Shown here: positions 23,901 through 34,200 of the stretch, piece by piece
How positions within the stretch are numbered: the stretch's first letter is position 1
Layout of the letters: each line of letters opens with the position of its first letter
NCBI RefSeq assembly: GCF_963676685.1
Contig: NC_092345.1
Span: forward strand, 32,201,585-32,265,584
Source of the DNA: Mytilus edulis
Taxonomy: Eukaryota; Mollusca; Bivalvia; Mytilida; Mytilidae
Direction: 5' to 3'
Length of the DNA: 64,000 bases
The notes under the pieces: generated by a model
The model's input: the letters and a program-made list of their open reading frames with translations, nothing else
What the model was told of the DNA's origin: nothing
The model's database searches: none
Made by a program: the position numbers and the translations under genes

Positions 23901-26599
23901 GTTGTTTTTATTTTAAGACAGTCAGATTTGGGCAAACATACAATATTTTTATTTTGGCCTAAAGGGTTGCAGGTACATGACACTTACAAAAATCAATTTT
24001 GAATTAAAAAAAAGTGATCATACTGAATTAAAGATTGAATATTATATTGTATAGATGTAGATAATTGTTGAAGAAAGACAATATTTTGACATCTAAAAGT
24101 TTCTTCTGTTTTGTATTGTTTGTTTGCTGTAGTCTCCTTAGTTGTGCTGTGCATGTGCTTTTATCATTAATATAGGATTAACTTAATGTTATATATGTTT
24201 GTTTTACTATATTTTCAGGAAATTGAATTATTCTCAAGTTCCATGAACCAGCTGAAGCATGCACAAAATAAGTTTGTAGAATCTCAAGAGAGTCTGAACA
24301 AAATTTCACCAGAAAGCTTGAGCAAAGATATACTGGTTCCTCTGACTGGTTCTGTATCCTATTGTCAAACTCAAAAGTTATTTTTATTTATAAAAAAAAA
24401 GTTTATTCAGTATTTAATTGCAAAATATTTTTTTGAAGATTGTCAAGGGAATACTGACTGTCCTTTGGCTTTGGAAGGGATTTGACAAAGGATTTAAACA
24501 AACTTCAATAGGTGTGCTTATAGTTTGTGTAGGACATTCTCACAGATATTTTACAGAAAGTTTAAATTAAACTAAGATTTCTTAATCATTCACATTAATA
24601 CATGTATCAGTGTTTAAGAAAACTTAATTTTCAATAAAGCCAATAATTTAGCCACCATAAACATTTATCTTAACTTAATAAAGATATATGTACCAGGACA
24701 GCTGAGTGATGTACAAAATGTCATGGTTGATATAGGGACAGGATATTATGTAGATATGGTAAGTCTTTGTATTTCATGTACAAAATGTAATGGTTGATAT
24801 AAGGACAGGATATTATGTAGATATGGTAAGTCTTTGTATTTCATGTACAAAATGTAATGGTTGATATAGGGATAGGATATTATGTAGATATGGTAAGTCT
24901 TCATGTACAAAATGTAATGGTGGATATAGGGACAGGATATTATGTAGATATGGTAAGTCTTCATGTACAAAATGTAATGGTGGATATAGGGAAATGATAC
25001 TATGTAGATATGGTAAGTCTTCATGTACAAAATGTAATGGTGGATATAGGGACAGGATATTATGTAGATATGGTAAGTCTTTGTATTTCATGTACAAAAT
25101 GTAATGGTGGATATAGGGATGGATATTATGTAGATATGGTAAGTGTTTTTATTTCATGTACAAAATGTAATGGTTGATATCGGGACAGGATATTATGTAG
25201 ATATGGTAAGTCTTTGCATTTCATGTACAAAATGTAATGGTGGATATAGGGACAGGATATTATGTAGATATGATAAGTCTTTGCATTTCATGTATTATGT
25301 AAGCACAGTTACACACACACTATGTAGACACTGTGGCTCGGGTATTACGTGGATTGGTGATTATATTTCAAATATTGTATTATCATGATTATTAAAAGAT
25401 TTTAAAAACTAAAAACTTTTTGGCAAAACATTTGCTTTTAAAGAACATTGCCTACCTCAACCTATATGCTTGATACATGTATGTTGAATAGAACAAATGG
25501 TATACTTTTGAGGTTACAGTAAAATCATGTAAAGGAATTAAAATAGAAGCCATAAATTTCTTGTCACCTACAAATGTATGCACATTAGTGTGCTTTTGAT
25601 TCATGTCACTAATTTAAACTCATATCAATGACAGTGCTGGGAAGTTACTCATTTAAAATTTTAAGCACATTGAATCAAAAGTTAGGGTCACAGCATATTT
25701 GAATCGTTATTAAAAATATATGACAGCAAACAATGACAACAACTGAAGTTACTGAATTACAGGCTCGCTGCTCCTGATTTAGGATAAGCAAATACCATGA
25801 ATATAGAATATTGTGGGAATAAATATGTTTGGAAGTGCTTATTCCTCACCTTTACATTGGACAGTGGTGTACAATCACAACATAAGAATAAACTAAAGAA
25901 ATCAGTTGAAAAATTGCATGACTTATCAGATTGGCATGAAGCACCAAAAAAAAAACCCACAATAAACAAGACAAACAGTCAACTTTCCTGGTATTAAAGC
26001 ATTACTGTTTGCCATTAATCTTGAACTTTTTTGAAGGATTATTCAGTAGAAATCCTTTATATTAAATTATAAAAGCTCAGATATCTTTTGTTATCCATGT
26101 TATCGTTTTACTCAGTTGTTTATTACCTTATTTGGTTTTTTTTCACAGGATGTTAAAAAAGGGAAAGAACATTTTAAACGAAAGATTGAGTACATAACTA
26201 AACAGATAGAAAAAGTACAACCCTTACTGCAGGAAAAGTATAGGATGAAACAAGGTAATAGTAACACAAGGCTGTCAGACTAATACTACTGATTGTATCA
26301 GAATTATTTCTGTCTGAGGTTTAAGAGTAGGATATTGAAAATAAAATTTGATATTTTAACATGATTGAAGTTAGTTTTTAGAAAAAACAGTCATGAAATC
26401 CATTTGATTTTTCATTAATGAACTTTTTTTTAATTATTTTCAGTTGTTATGGAGATTTTATAGAAAAAATATTAAAGAAATCCATTTTATTATAACCCTT
26501 TCTTTTTCAGTTGTTATGGAGATTTTACAGTACAAAGTTCAGCAAGCTTCTTTACAACAGGCAGCTGCTGCCAATGGAAGTACAGTTGCCACTAGATAA
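20982..26599 (+). CDS. PFDN5: Prefoldin subunit 5
   Basis: Five exons: 20982-21056, 24219-24353, 24684-24758, 26149-26254 and 26511-26599. They total 480 nt, giving 159 aa plus TAA, close to the roughly 154 aa of vertebrate PFDN5. The protein reads colinearly with PFDN5: MATQQIDIAQLPIEQLNQL start, a coiled coil to about residue 60, the LVPLTGS-IYVPG beta-hairpin region, VDIGTGYYV (residues about 85-93), then a C-terminal coiled coil with FKRKI, TKQIEK and a VVMEIL stretch. PFDN5 is one of the two alpha-type subunits of the hexameric cytosolic prefoldin chaperone, which hands nascent actin and tubulin to the CCT chaperonin. Exon 1 has an unusual donor (CAG-GTTCAA) and exon 3 a weak acceptor (TTAATAAAG). 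Exon 3 and its donor are followed by a tandem array of copies, and the exon 5 acceptor is duplicated. The product itself looks intact. Confidence 0.93.
21291..21378. repeat. Two adjacent palindromes built on CAATACTGGTAC
   Basis: GCAATACTGGTATAAAAATT, then TTGTACCAGTATTGTC (21291-21327), and GCAATACTGGTACATTACTG, then ATGTACCAGTATTACC (21343-21378), are each self-complementary with short loops. Together they form a cruciform-prone pair in prefoldin intron 1. They may be the ends of one small transposon copied twice. Confidence 0.6.
21917..22500 (-). pseudogene. LINE (non-LTR retrotransposon) reverse transcriptase C-terminal fragment
   Basis: On the minus strand from about 22490, the frame reads SSKINKANSILGLINR, then LVRPHVEYGNTIWYPHLKKD, VEKVQMRATKLIP, LSYEDRLKVLKLPSL, RRGDMIQAFKIL. 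It then meets a TGA where an Arg codon is expected, and continues with FSQRIINDWNNLP to a stop at 21917-21919. This is the end of the RT and the C-terminal tail of CR1/jockey-like LINEs; the YxDD catalytic centre lies upstream and is missing, as in a normal 5'-truncated insertion. It lies in prefoldin intron 1, antisense to the gene. Confidence 0.8.
22501..23376. other. AT-rich intronic DNA
   Basis: Prefoldin intron 1 interior. Nothing recognised except a short direct duplication of ACTGAGACT(TAG)AAAATAAAA, then AATCAACATTT, around 23301-23370. Confidence 0.45.
23379..23678 (-). pseudogene. Possible retrocopied 3' end of an unknown mRNA, or terminal exon of a nested gene
   Basis: A 75-codon minus-strand frame ends in TGA near 23451 and has protein-like content: RKTWNDVFDEDADPDEMDM, then VVVTVSNNSGYKLSGL. 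Downstream on the same strand, AATAAA (23413-23418) is followed about 23 bases later by an 11-A tract (23379-23389), the layout of a reverse-transcribed polyadenylated message. Upstream the frame breaks up. I do not recognise the protein. A true terminal exon of an antisense gene is the alternative. Confidence 0.35.
24711..25300 (+). repeat. Tandem array of prefoldin exon 3 plus splice donor
   Basis: About nine head-to-tail copies begin GTACAAAATGT at roughly 24711, 24779, 24847, 24905, 24965, 25025, 25093, 25159 and 25228. The period is 68 or 60 bp depending on whether CTTTGTATTTCAT is kept. The first copy is the genuine 3' part of exon 3 (codons for VQNVMVDIGTGYYVDM, then GTAAGT). The others sit in intron 3 and still carry near-identical coding sequence and, in all but the last (GATAAGT), the donor GGTAAGT. 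None has its own AG acceptor. Confidence 0.9.
26444..26510 (+). repeat. Duplicated acceptor of prefoldin exon 5 (decoy copy)
   Basis: TTTTCAGTTGTTATGGAGAT, then TTTATAG, ends at about 26464. The true junction TTTTTCAGTTGTTATGGAGA, then TTTTACAG, begins 67 bases later. The upstream copy would splice in the same phase but meets TAG after six codons. Confidence 0.75.
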
Positions 26600-27110
26600 A
26601 GTGTTCAGTGACAATGATTTATGTTTGTCAATGACTTTTTATACCATTTTTCATTGTACTCCATCTAAATTATATGATTAAACAGTCTCAGATACTTTTG
26701 TTTTACATGTACAAACTCTTGAAGAACCTTAGTGATATATACTGATCAATGCCAAAACTTACTACTAGCTTGGGTTCATAAATCAGTCATATCTTGGAGA
26801 CTATTATATTTTCCTGGTTGAATTGTCCACTGAAATTTCATTGATGCAGAACATGTTTTTAGTTAAAGGAAAAAGTTGAGTTTAACACTATCTTTTTGAA
26901 ATGATCAACTTTTGTTGCAGGAGTTGAAATTGAAATTTTATGGAAAATTGCAATATAAGCAATAAATCTGCTACATTTTTGTACAATATTTGTCTTGGGT
27001 GTGTTGAAGTTGCACAATGTGAGACATACATATTACAAATAGGTGGTGGCAGCAACAGTGTAAACTGTTGAAAAAAAAAAGCATTCTATTTAAGGTAGAA
27101 GACCAAGATG
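26600..27110 (+). other. Prefoldin 3' UTR and flank
   Basis: Noncoding downstream of the TAA at 26597-26599. The first good polyadenylation signal is at 26961. No other gene is visible. Confidence 0.5.
26961..26966 (+). promoter_or_regulatory. Polyadenylation signal of the prefoldin gene
   Basis: AATAAA in the context AAGCAATAAATCTGCTAC, 362 bases after the stop codon, followed by a T/GT-rich stretch (TTTTTGTACAATATTTGTC). Confidence 0.5.
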
Positions 27111-27114
27111 CTTC

Positions 27115-27450
27115 ATACCTTGTATGCAGATACCTTATGTTACTAAGTTTTTATCTGTCATATGTTCACTTTTCTTGACCTTATTTTCATGGTTAAAGTT
27201 ACAATGTCATGTCTGTATCTAAAATACTATAAGCAATAGGTCAAATATATATGGTGTCTGGCAGGTTCATAAGACCTTGACCTCATTGTCATGGTTCATT
27301 GGTCAATGATAAGTTTTCTTGATTTTTTCAGTTTATATTAGATACTATAAGCAAAACGACATGTTTAGTGTATGGAATGATTATACTTAAGGTGTGCATG
27401 TCTGCTTGGCAGGGAACATTACCTTGACCTCATCTCAATGGCTCAATGGG
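27115..27450. repeat. Dispersed repeat (TTGACCTCATTGTCATGGTT family)
   Basis: Recurrent blocks CTTGACCTTATTTTCATGGT, then CCTTGACCTCATTGTCATGG, then ACCTTGACCTCATCTCAATG, are spaced about 110-130 bp apart. They alternate with CTATAAGCAATAGG / CTATAAGCAAAACG and a GTATGGAATGATTAT block. This matches my memory of a very common bivalve interspersed repeat. Confidence 0.5.
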
Positions 27451-27770
27451 TAGAGATGGGGTTTAATCTGTTTCTTGGGTTTTATAAGTGGTAGGATTAC
27501 TATATGAGGGTAGTAATGGGGGTACATTCATGAAAGATAACAGTACAATTCTTGCCAAATGACGTTAGCGGTAATATTTGGTGAACAACAATGAAATGTA
27601 CAATTTCTTTTAGACAATTAAAAAAATCAGCTGATTTTGACGCATCACATTAAATTTTACCCAAAAATGATGCTAATGATAAATATTTGAGACCTCCGAA
27701 GAATATTATGACCAATCATGTAATTAGTGTTATGGCTAGGGTAAGAGTTAAATTAAAATATACAAGTAAG

Positions 27771-28200
27771 ATTAAAATTGAATGAGGGCTACAATAGGGT
27801 TTGCCTTAGGATAACAAAATAACAACAATAAACAGCATAAGTCAAAACATAAACACTCAGCATTACAATAAGGGTTATGGTTAGTGTTAGGGTTGTGGTT
27901 AAATTGAAATTCAAATAGGATTAAAATTGAGTGAGGGATGCAATTGGATTTGCCTGAGGATAGCAAGTTGACAACAACAAACAGCATGATTCAAAATATA
28001 AACACTCGGCGTTACAATTAGGGTAATGGTTATGGTTATATTAGAATTTACAAAAAAAATAAAATTGAGTGAGTGCTACATTAGGGTTTGCCTTAGGTTA
28101 AAAAATTGACAATACCAAACATCATAAGTCCAAACATAAACACTTAGTGTTACCATAACGGTTATGGCTAAGGTTACTGTAAGGGTTATATACATCATTA
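27771..28200 (+). repeat. Transitional tandem repeat of about 140-149 bp at the satellite edge
   Basis: Three diverged copies start at about 27771, 27920 and 28059. Each has ATTAAAATTGA(A/G)TGAG, then AGGGTTTGCCTTAGG-like, AACAAACAGCAT-like and CAAAACATAAACACTCAGC-like blocks, and the first two end in GGGTTATGGTTA-type telomere-like sequence. They bridge prefoldin flank and the 24-bp array. Confidence 0.75.
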
Positions 28201-31200
28201 TGGTTAAGGTTACAGACATCATTGAAGTTAGGGTTATCTACATCATTTATGTCAGGGTTATAGACAGCATTAGGTTTAGGGTTATACACATCAAAAGGGT
28301 TGGGTTATTGACATCAAAAGGGTGAGGGTTATCTACATTATTAGGGTTAGGGTTAAAGACATCATTAGGGTTAGTGTTATAGACATCATTAGGGTTAGGG
28401 TTATAGACATCATTAGGGTTAGGGTTATAGACAGCATTAGGGTTAGGGTTAAAGACATCATTAGGGTTAGTGTTATAGACATCATTAGGGTTAGGGTTAT
28501 AGACATCAATAGGGTTAGGGTTATAGACAGCATTAGGGTTAGGGTTATAGACAGCATTAGGGTTAGGGTTATCTACTGCATTAGGGTAAGGGTTAGAGAC
28601 AGCATTAGGGTTAGGGTTATAGACATCATTAGGGTTATAGTTATAGACAGCATTAGGGTTAGGGTTATAGACATCATTAGGGTTAGGGTTATAGACATTA
28701 TTAGGGTAGGGTTATAGACAGCATTAGGGTTAGGGTTATAGACAGCATTAGGGTTAGGGTTATTGACATCAATAGGGTTAGGGTTATCTACTGCATTAGG
28801 GTAAGGGTTATAGACATCATTAGGGTTAGGGTTATAGACATCATTAGGGTTAGGGTTATAGACATCAATAGGGTTAGGGTTATAGACATCATTAGGGTTA
28901 GGGTTATAGACATCATTAGGGTTAGGGTTATAGACATCATTAGGGTTTGGGTTATAGAGATCATTAGTGTTAGGGTTATAGACATCATTAGGGTTTGGGT
29001 TATAGAGATCATTTAGGTTAGGGTTATAGACAGAATTAGGGTTAGGGTTATAGACAGCATTAGGGTTAGGGTTATAGACAGAATTAGGGTTAGGGTTATA
29101 GACAGCATTAGGGTTAGGGTTATAGACATCATTAGGGTTACAGCATTAGGGTTAGGGTTATAGACCACATTAGTGTTAGGGGTATAGACAGCATTAGGGT
29201 TAGGGTTATGACATCATTAGGGTTAGGGTTATAGACATCATTAGGGCTAGGGTTATAGACATCATTAGGGTTTGGGTTATAGAGATCATTTAGGTTAGGG
29301 TTATAGACAGAATTAGGGTTAGGGTTATAGACAGCATTAGGGTTAGGGTTATAGACATCATTAGGGTTACAGCATTAGGGTTAGGGTTATAGACCACATT
29401 AGTGTTAGGGGTATAGACAGCATTAGGGTTAGGGTTATAGACATCATTAGGGTTAGGGTTATAGACAGCATTAGGGTTAGGGTTATAGACATCATTAGGG
29501 TTAGGGTTATAGACATCATTAGGGTTAGGGTTATAGACATCATTAGGGTTAGGGTTATAGACAGTATTACGGTTAGGGTTATAGACATCATTAGGGTTAG
29601 GGTTATAGTCAGCATTAGGGTTAGGGTTATAGACAGCATTAGTGTTAGGGTTATAGACATCATTAGGGCTAGGGTTATAGACATCATTAGGGTTTGGGTT
29701 ATAGAGATCATTTAGGTTAGGGTTATAGACAGAATTAGGGTTAGGGTTATAGACAGCATTAGGGTTAGGGTTATAGACATCACTAGGGTTACAGCATTAG
29801 GGTTAGGGTTATAGACATCATTAGGGTTAGGGTTATAGACATTATTAGGGTTAGGGTTATAGACATCATTAGGGTTAGGGTTATAGACATTATTAGGGTA
29901 GGGTTATAGACAGCATTAGGGTTAGGGTTATAGACAGCATTAGGGTTAGGGTTATTGACATCAATAGGGTTAGGGTTATCTACTGCATTAGGGTAAGGGT
30001 TAGAGACAGCATTAGGGTTAGGGTTATAGACAGCATTAGTGTTAGGGTTATAGACATCATTAGGGTTAAGGTTATAGACATCATTAGGGTTATAGTTATA
30101 GACAGCATTAGGGTTAGGGTTATAGACATCATTAGGGTTACAGCATTAGGGTTAGGTTATAGACATCATTAGGGTTAGGGTTATAGACATTATTAGGGTT
30201 AGGGTTATTGACATCAATAGGGTTAGGGTTATCTACTGCATTAGGGTAAGGGTTATAGACATCATTAGGGTTATAGTTATAGACAGCATTAGGGTTAGGG
30301 TTATAGACATCATTAGGGTTAAGGTTATAGACATCATTAGGGTTAGAGTTATAGACATCATTGGTGTTAGGGTTATAGACATCATTGGTGTTAGGGTTAT
30401 AGACACCATTAGGGTAAGGGCTATAGACATCATTAGGGCTAGGGTTATAGACATCATTAGGGTTAGGGTTATAGACAGCATTAGGGTTAGGGTTATAGAC
30501 ATCATTAGGGTTAGGGTTATAGACAGCATTAGGGTTAGGGTCATAGACATCATTGGTGTTAGGGTTATAGACAACATTAGGGTTAGGGTTATAGACAGCA
30601 TTAGGGTTAGGGTTATAGACATCAATAGGGTTAGGGTTATAGACAGCATTAGGGTTAGGGTTATAGACAGCATTAGGGTTAGGGTTATAGACATCATTAG
30701 GGTTAGGGTTATAGACATCATTAGGGTTAGGGTTATAGTCAGCATTAGGGTTAGGGTTATAGACAGCATTAGGGTAAGGGTTATAGACAGCATTAGGGTT
30801 AGGGTTATAGACAGCATTAGGGTTAGGGTTATAGACAGCATTAGGGTAAGGGTTATAGACAGCATTAGGGTTAGGGTTATAGACATCAATAGGGTTAGGG
30901 TTATAGACAGCATTAGGGTTAGGGTTATAGACAGCATTAGGGTTAGGGTTATAGACATCATTAGGGTTAGGGTTATAGTCAGCATTAGGGTTAGGGTTAT
31001 AGACAGCATTAGGGTTAGGGTTATAGACATCATTAGGGCTAGGGTTATAGACATCATTAGGGTTTGGGTTATAGAGATCATTTAGGTTAGGGTTATAGAC
31101 AGCATTAGGGTAAGGGTTATAGACAGTATTAGGGTTAGGGTTATAGACATCATTAGGGTTACAGCACTAGGGTTAGGGTTATAGACATCATTAGGGTTAG

Positions 31201-34200
31201 GGTTATAGACATTATTAGGGTTAGGGTTATAGACATCATTAGGGTTAGGGTTATAGACATCATTAGGGTTAGGGTTATAGACAGCATTAGGGTTAGGGTT
31301 ATAGACAGCATTAGGGTAAGGGTTATAGACAGCATTAGGGTTAGGGTTATAGACATCAATAGGGTTAGGGTTATAGACATCATTAGGGTTAGGGTTATAG
31401 ACATCATTAGGGTTAGGGTTAAAGACATTATTAGGGTTAGGGTTATAGACAGCATTAAGGTTAGGGTTATAGACATCATTAGGGTTAGGGTTATAGACAT
31501 CATTAGGGTTAGGGTTATAGACATCATTAGGATTAGGGTTATAGACAGCATTAGGGTTAGGGTTATAGACAGTATTAGGGTTAGGGTTATAGACATCATT
31601 AGGGTTATGGTTATAGACATCAATAGGGTTAGGGTTCTAGACAGCATTAGGGTTAGGTTTATAGACATCAATAGGGTAGGGTTATCTACAGCATTAGGGT
31701 TAGGGTTATAGACATCATTAGGGTTAGGGTTATAGCCAGCATTATGGTTAGGGTTATAGACATCAATAGGGTTAGGGTTATCTACTGCATTAGGGTTAGG
31801 GTTAAAGACAACATTAGGGTTAGGGTTATAGACAGCATTAGGGTTAGGGTTATAGACATCATTAGGGTTAGGGTTATAGACAGCATTAGGGTTAAGGTTA
31901 TAGACATCATTAGGGTTAGGGTTATCTACTGCATTAGGGTAAGGGTTAGAGACAGCATTAGGGTTAGGGTTATAGACATCATTAGGGTTATAGTTATAGA
32001 CAGCATTAGGGTTAGGGTTATAGACATCATTAGGGTTAGGGTTATAGACAGCATTAATGTTAGGGTTATAGACATCATTAGGGTTAAGGTTATAGACATC
32101 ATTAGGGTTAGAGTTATAGACATCATTGGTGTTAGGGTTATAAACATCATTGGTGTTAGGGTTATAGACATCATTAGGGCTAGGGTTATAGACATCATTA
32201 GGGTTAGGGTTATAGACAGCATTAGGGCTAGGGTTATAGACATCATTAGGGTTAGGGTTATAGACAGCATTAGGGTTAGGGTTATAGACATCATTGGTGT
32301 TAGGGTTATAGACAGCATTAGGGTTAGGGTTATAGACATCATTAGGGTTAGGGTTATAGACAGCATTAGGGTTAGGGTTATAGACAGCATTAGGGTTAGG
32401 GTTATAGACATCAATAGGGTTAGGGTTATAGACAGCATTAGGGTTAGGGTTATAGACAGCATTAGGGTTAGGGTTATAGACATCATTAGGGTTAGGGTTA
32501 TAGACATCATTAGGGTTAGGGTTATAGTCAGCATTAGGGTTAGGGTTATAGACAGCATTAGGGTAAGGGTTATAGACAGCATTAGGGTTAGGGTTATAGA
32601 CAGCATTAGGGTTAGGGTTATAGACAGCATTAGGGTAAGGGTTATAGACAGCATTAGGGTTAGGGTTATAGACATTAATAGGGTTAGGGTTATAGACAGC
32701 ATTAGGGTTAGGGTTATAGACAGCATTAGGGTTAGGGTTATAGACATCATTAGGGTTAGGGTTATAGTCAGCATTAGGGTTAGGGTTATAGACAGCATTA
32801 GGGTTAGGGTTATAGACATCATTAGGGCTAGGGTTATAGACATCATTAGGGTTTGGGTTATAGAGATCATTTAGGTTAGGGTTATAGACAGCATTAGGGT
32901 AAGGGTTATAGACAGCATTAGGGTTAGGGTTATAGACATCATTAGGGTTACAGCATTAGGGTTAGGGTTATAGACATCATTAGGGTTAGGGTTATAGACA
33001 TTATTAGGGTTAGGGTTATAGACATCATTAGGGTTAGGGTTATAGACATCATTAGGGTTAGGGTTATAGACAGCATTATGGTTAGGGTTATAGACAGCAT
33101 TAGGGTAAGGGTTATAGACAGCATTAGGGTTAGGGTTATAGACATCAATAGGGTTAGGGTTATAGACATCATTAGGGTTAGGGTTATAGACATCATTAGG
33201 GTTAGGGTTATAGACATTATTAGGGTTAGGGTTATAGACAGCATTAAGGTTAGGGTTATAGACATCATTAGGGTTAGGGTTATAGACATCATTAGGGTTA
33301 GGGTTATAGACATCATTAGGATTAGGGTTATAGAAAGCATTAGGGTTAGGGTTATAGACAGTATTAGGGTTAGGGTTATAGACATCATTAGGGTTATGGT
33401 TATAGACATCAATAGGGTTAGGGTTCTAGACAGCATTAGGGTTAGGTTTATAGACATCAATAGGGTAGGGTTATAGACATCATTAGGGTTAGGGTTATAG
33501 ACATCATTAGGGTTAGGGTTATAGACATTATTAGGGTTAGGGTTATAGACATCATTAGGGCTAGGGTTATAGACATCATTAGGGTTTGGGTTATAGAGAT
33601 CATTTAGGTTAGGGTTATAGACAGAATTAGGGTTAGGGTTATAGACAGCATTAGGGTTAGGGTTATAGACATCATTAGGGTTACAGCATTAGGGTTAGGG
33701 TTATAGACCACATTAGTGTTAGGGGTATAGACAGCATTAGGGTTAGGGTTATAGACATCATTAGGGTTAGGGTTATAGACAGCATTAGGGTTAGGGTTAT
33801 AGACATCATTAGGGTTAGGGTTATAGACATCATTAGGGTTAGGGTTATAGACATCATTAGGGTTAGGGTTATAGACAGTATTACGGTTAGGGTTATAGAC
33901 ATCATTAGGGTTAGGGTTATAGTCAGCATTAGGGTTAGGGTTATAGACAGCATTAGTGTTAGGGTTATAGACATCATTAGGGCTAGGGTTATAGACATCA
34001 TTAGGGTTTGGGTTATAGAGATCATTTAGGTTAGGGTTATAGACAGAATTAGGGTTAGGGTTATAGACAGCATTAGGGTTAGGGTTATAGACATCACTAG
34101 GGTTACAGCATTAGGGTTAGGGTTATAGACATCATTAGGGTTAGGGTTATAGACATTATTAGGGTTAGGGTTATAGACATCATTAGGGTTAGGGTTATAG

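Noticed and set aside
24746-25097. Two 94-codon minus-strand open frames
   Set aside because: They are antisense shadows of the prefoldin exon 3 tandem array.
25797-25997. 66-codon frame in prefoldin intron 3
   Set aside because: Part of it looks protein-like, but no splice sites, domain or repeat homology support it, and it overlaps a similar-sized frame on the other strand.
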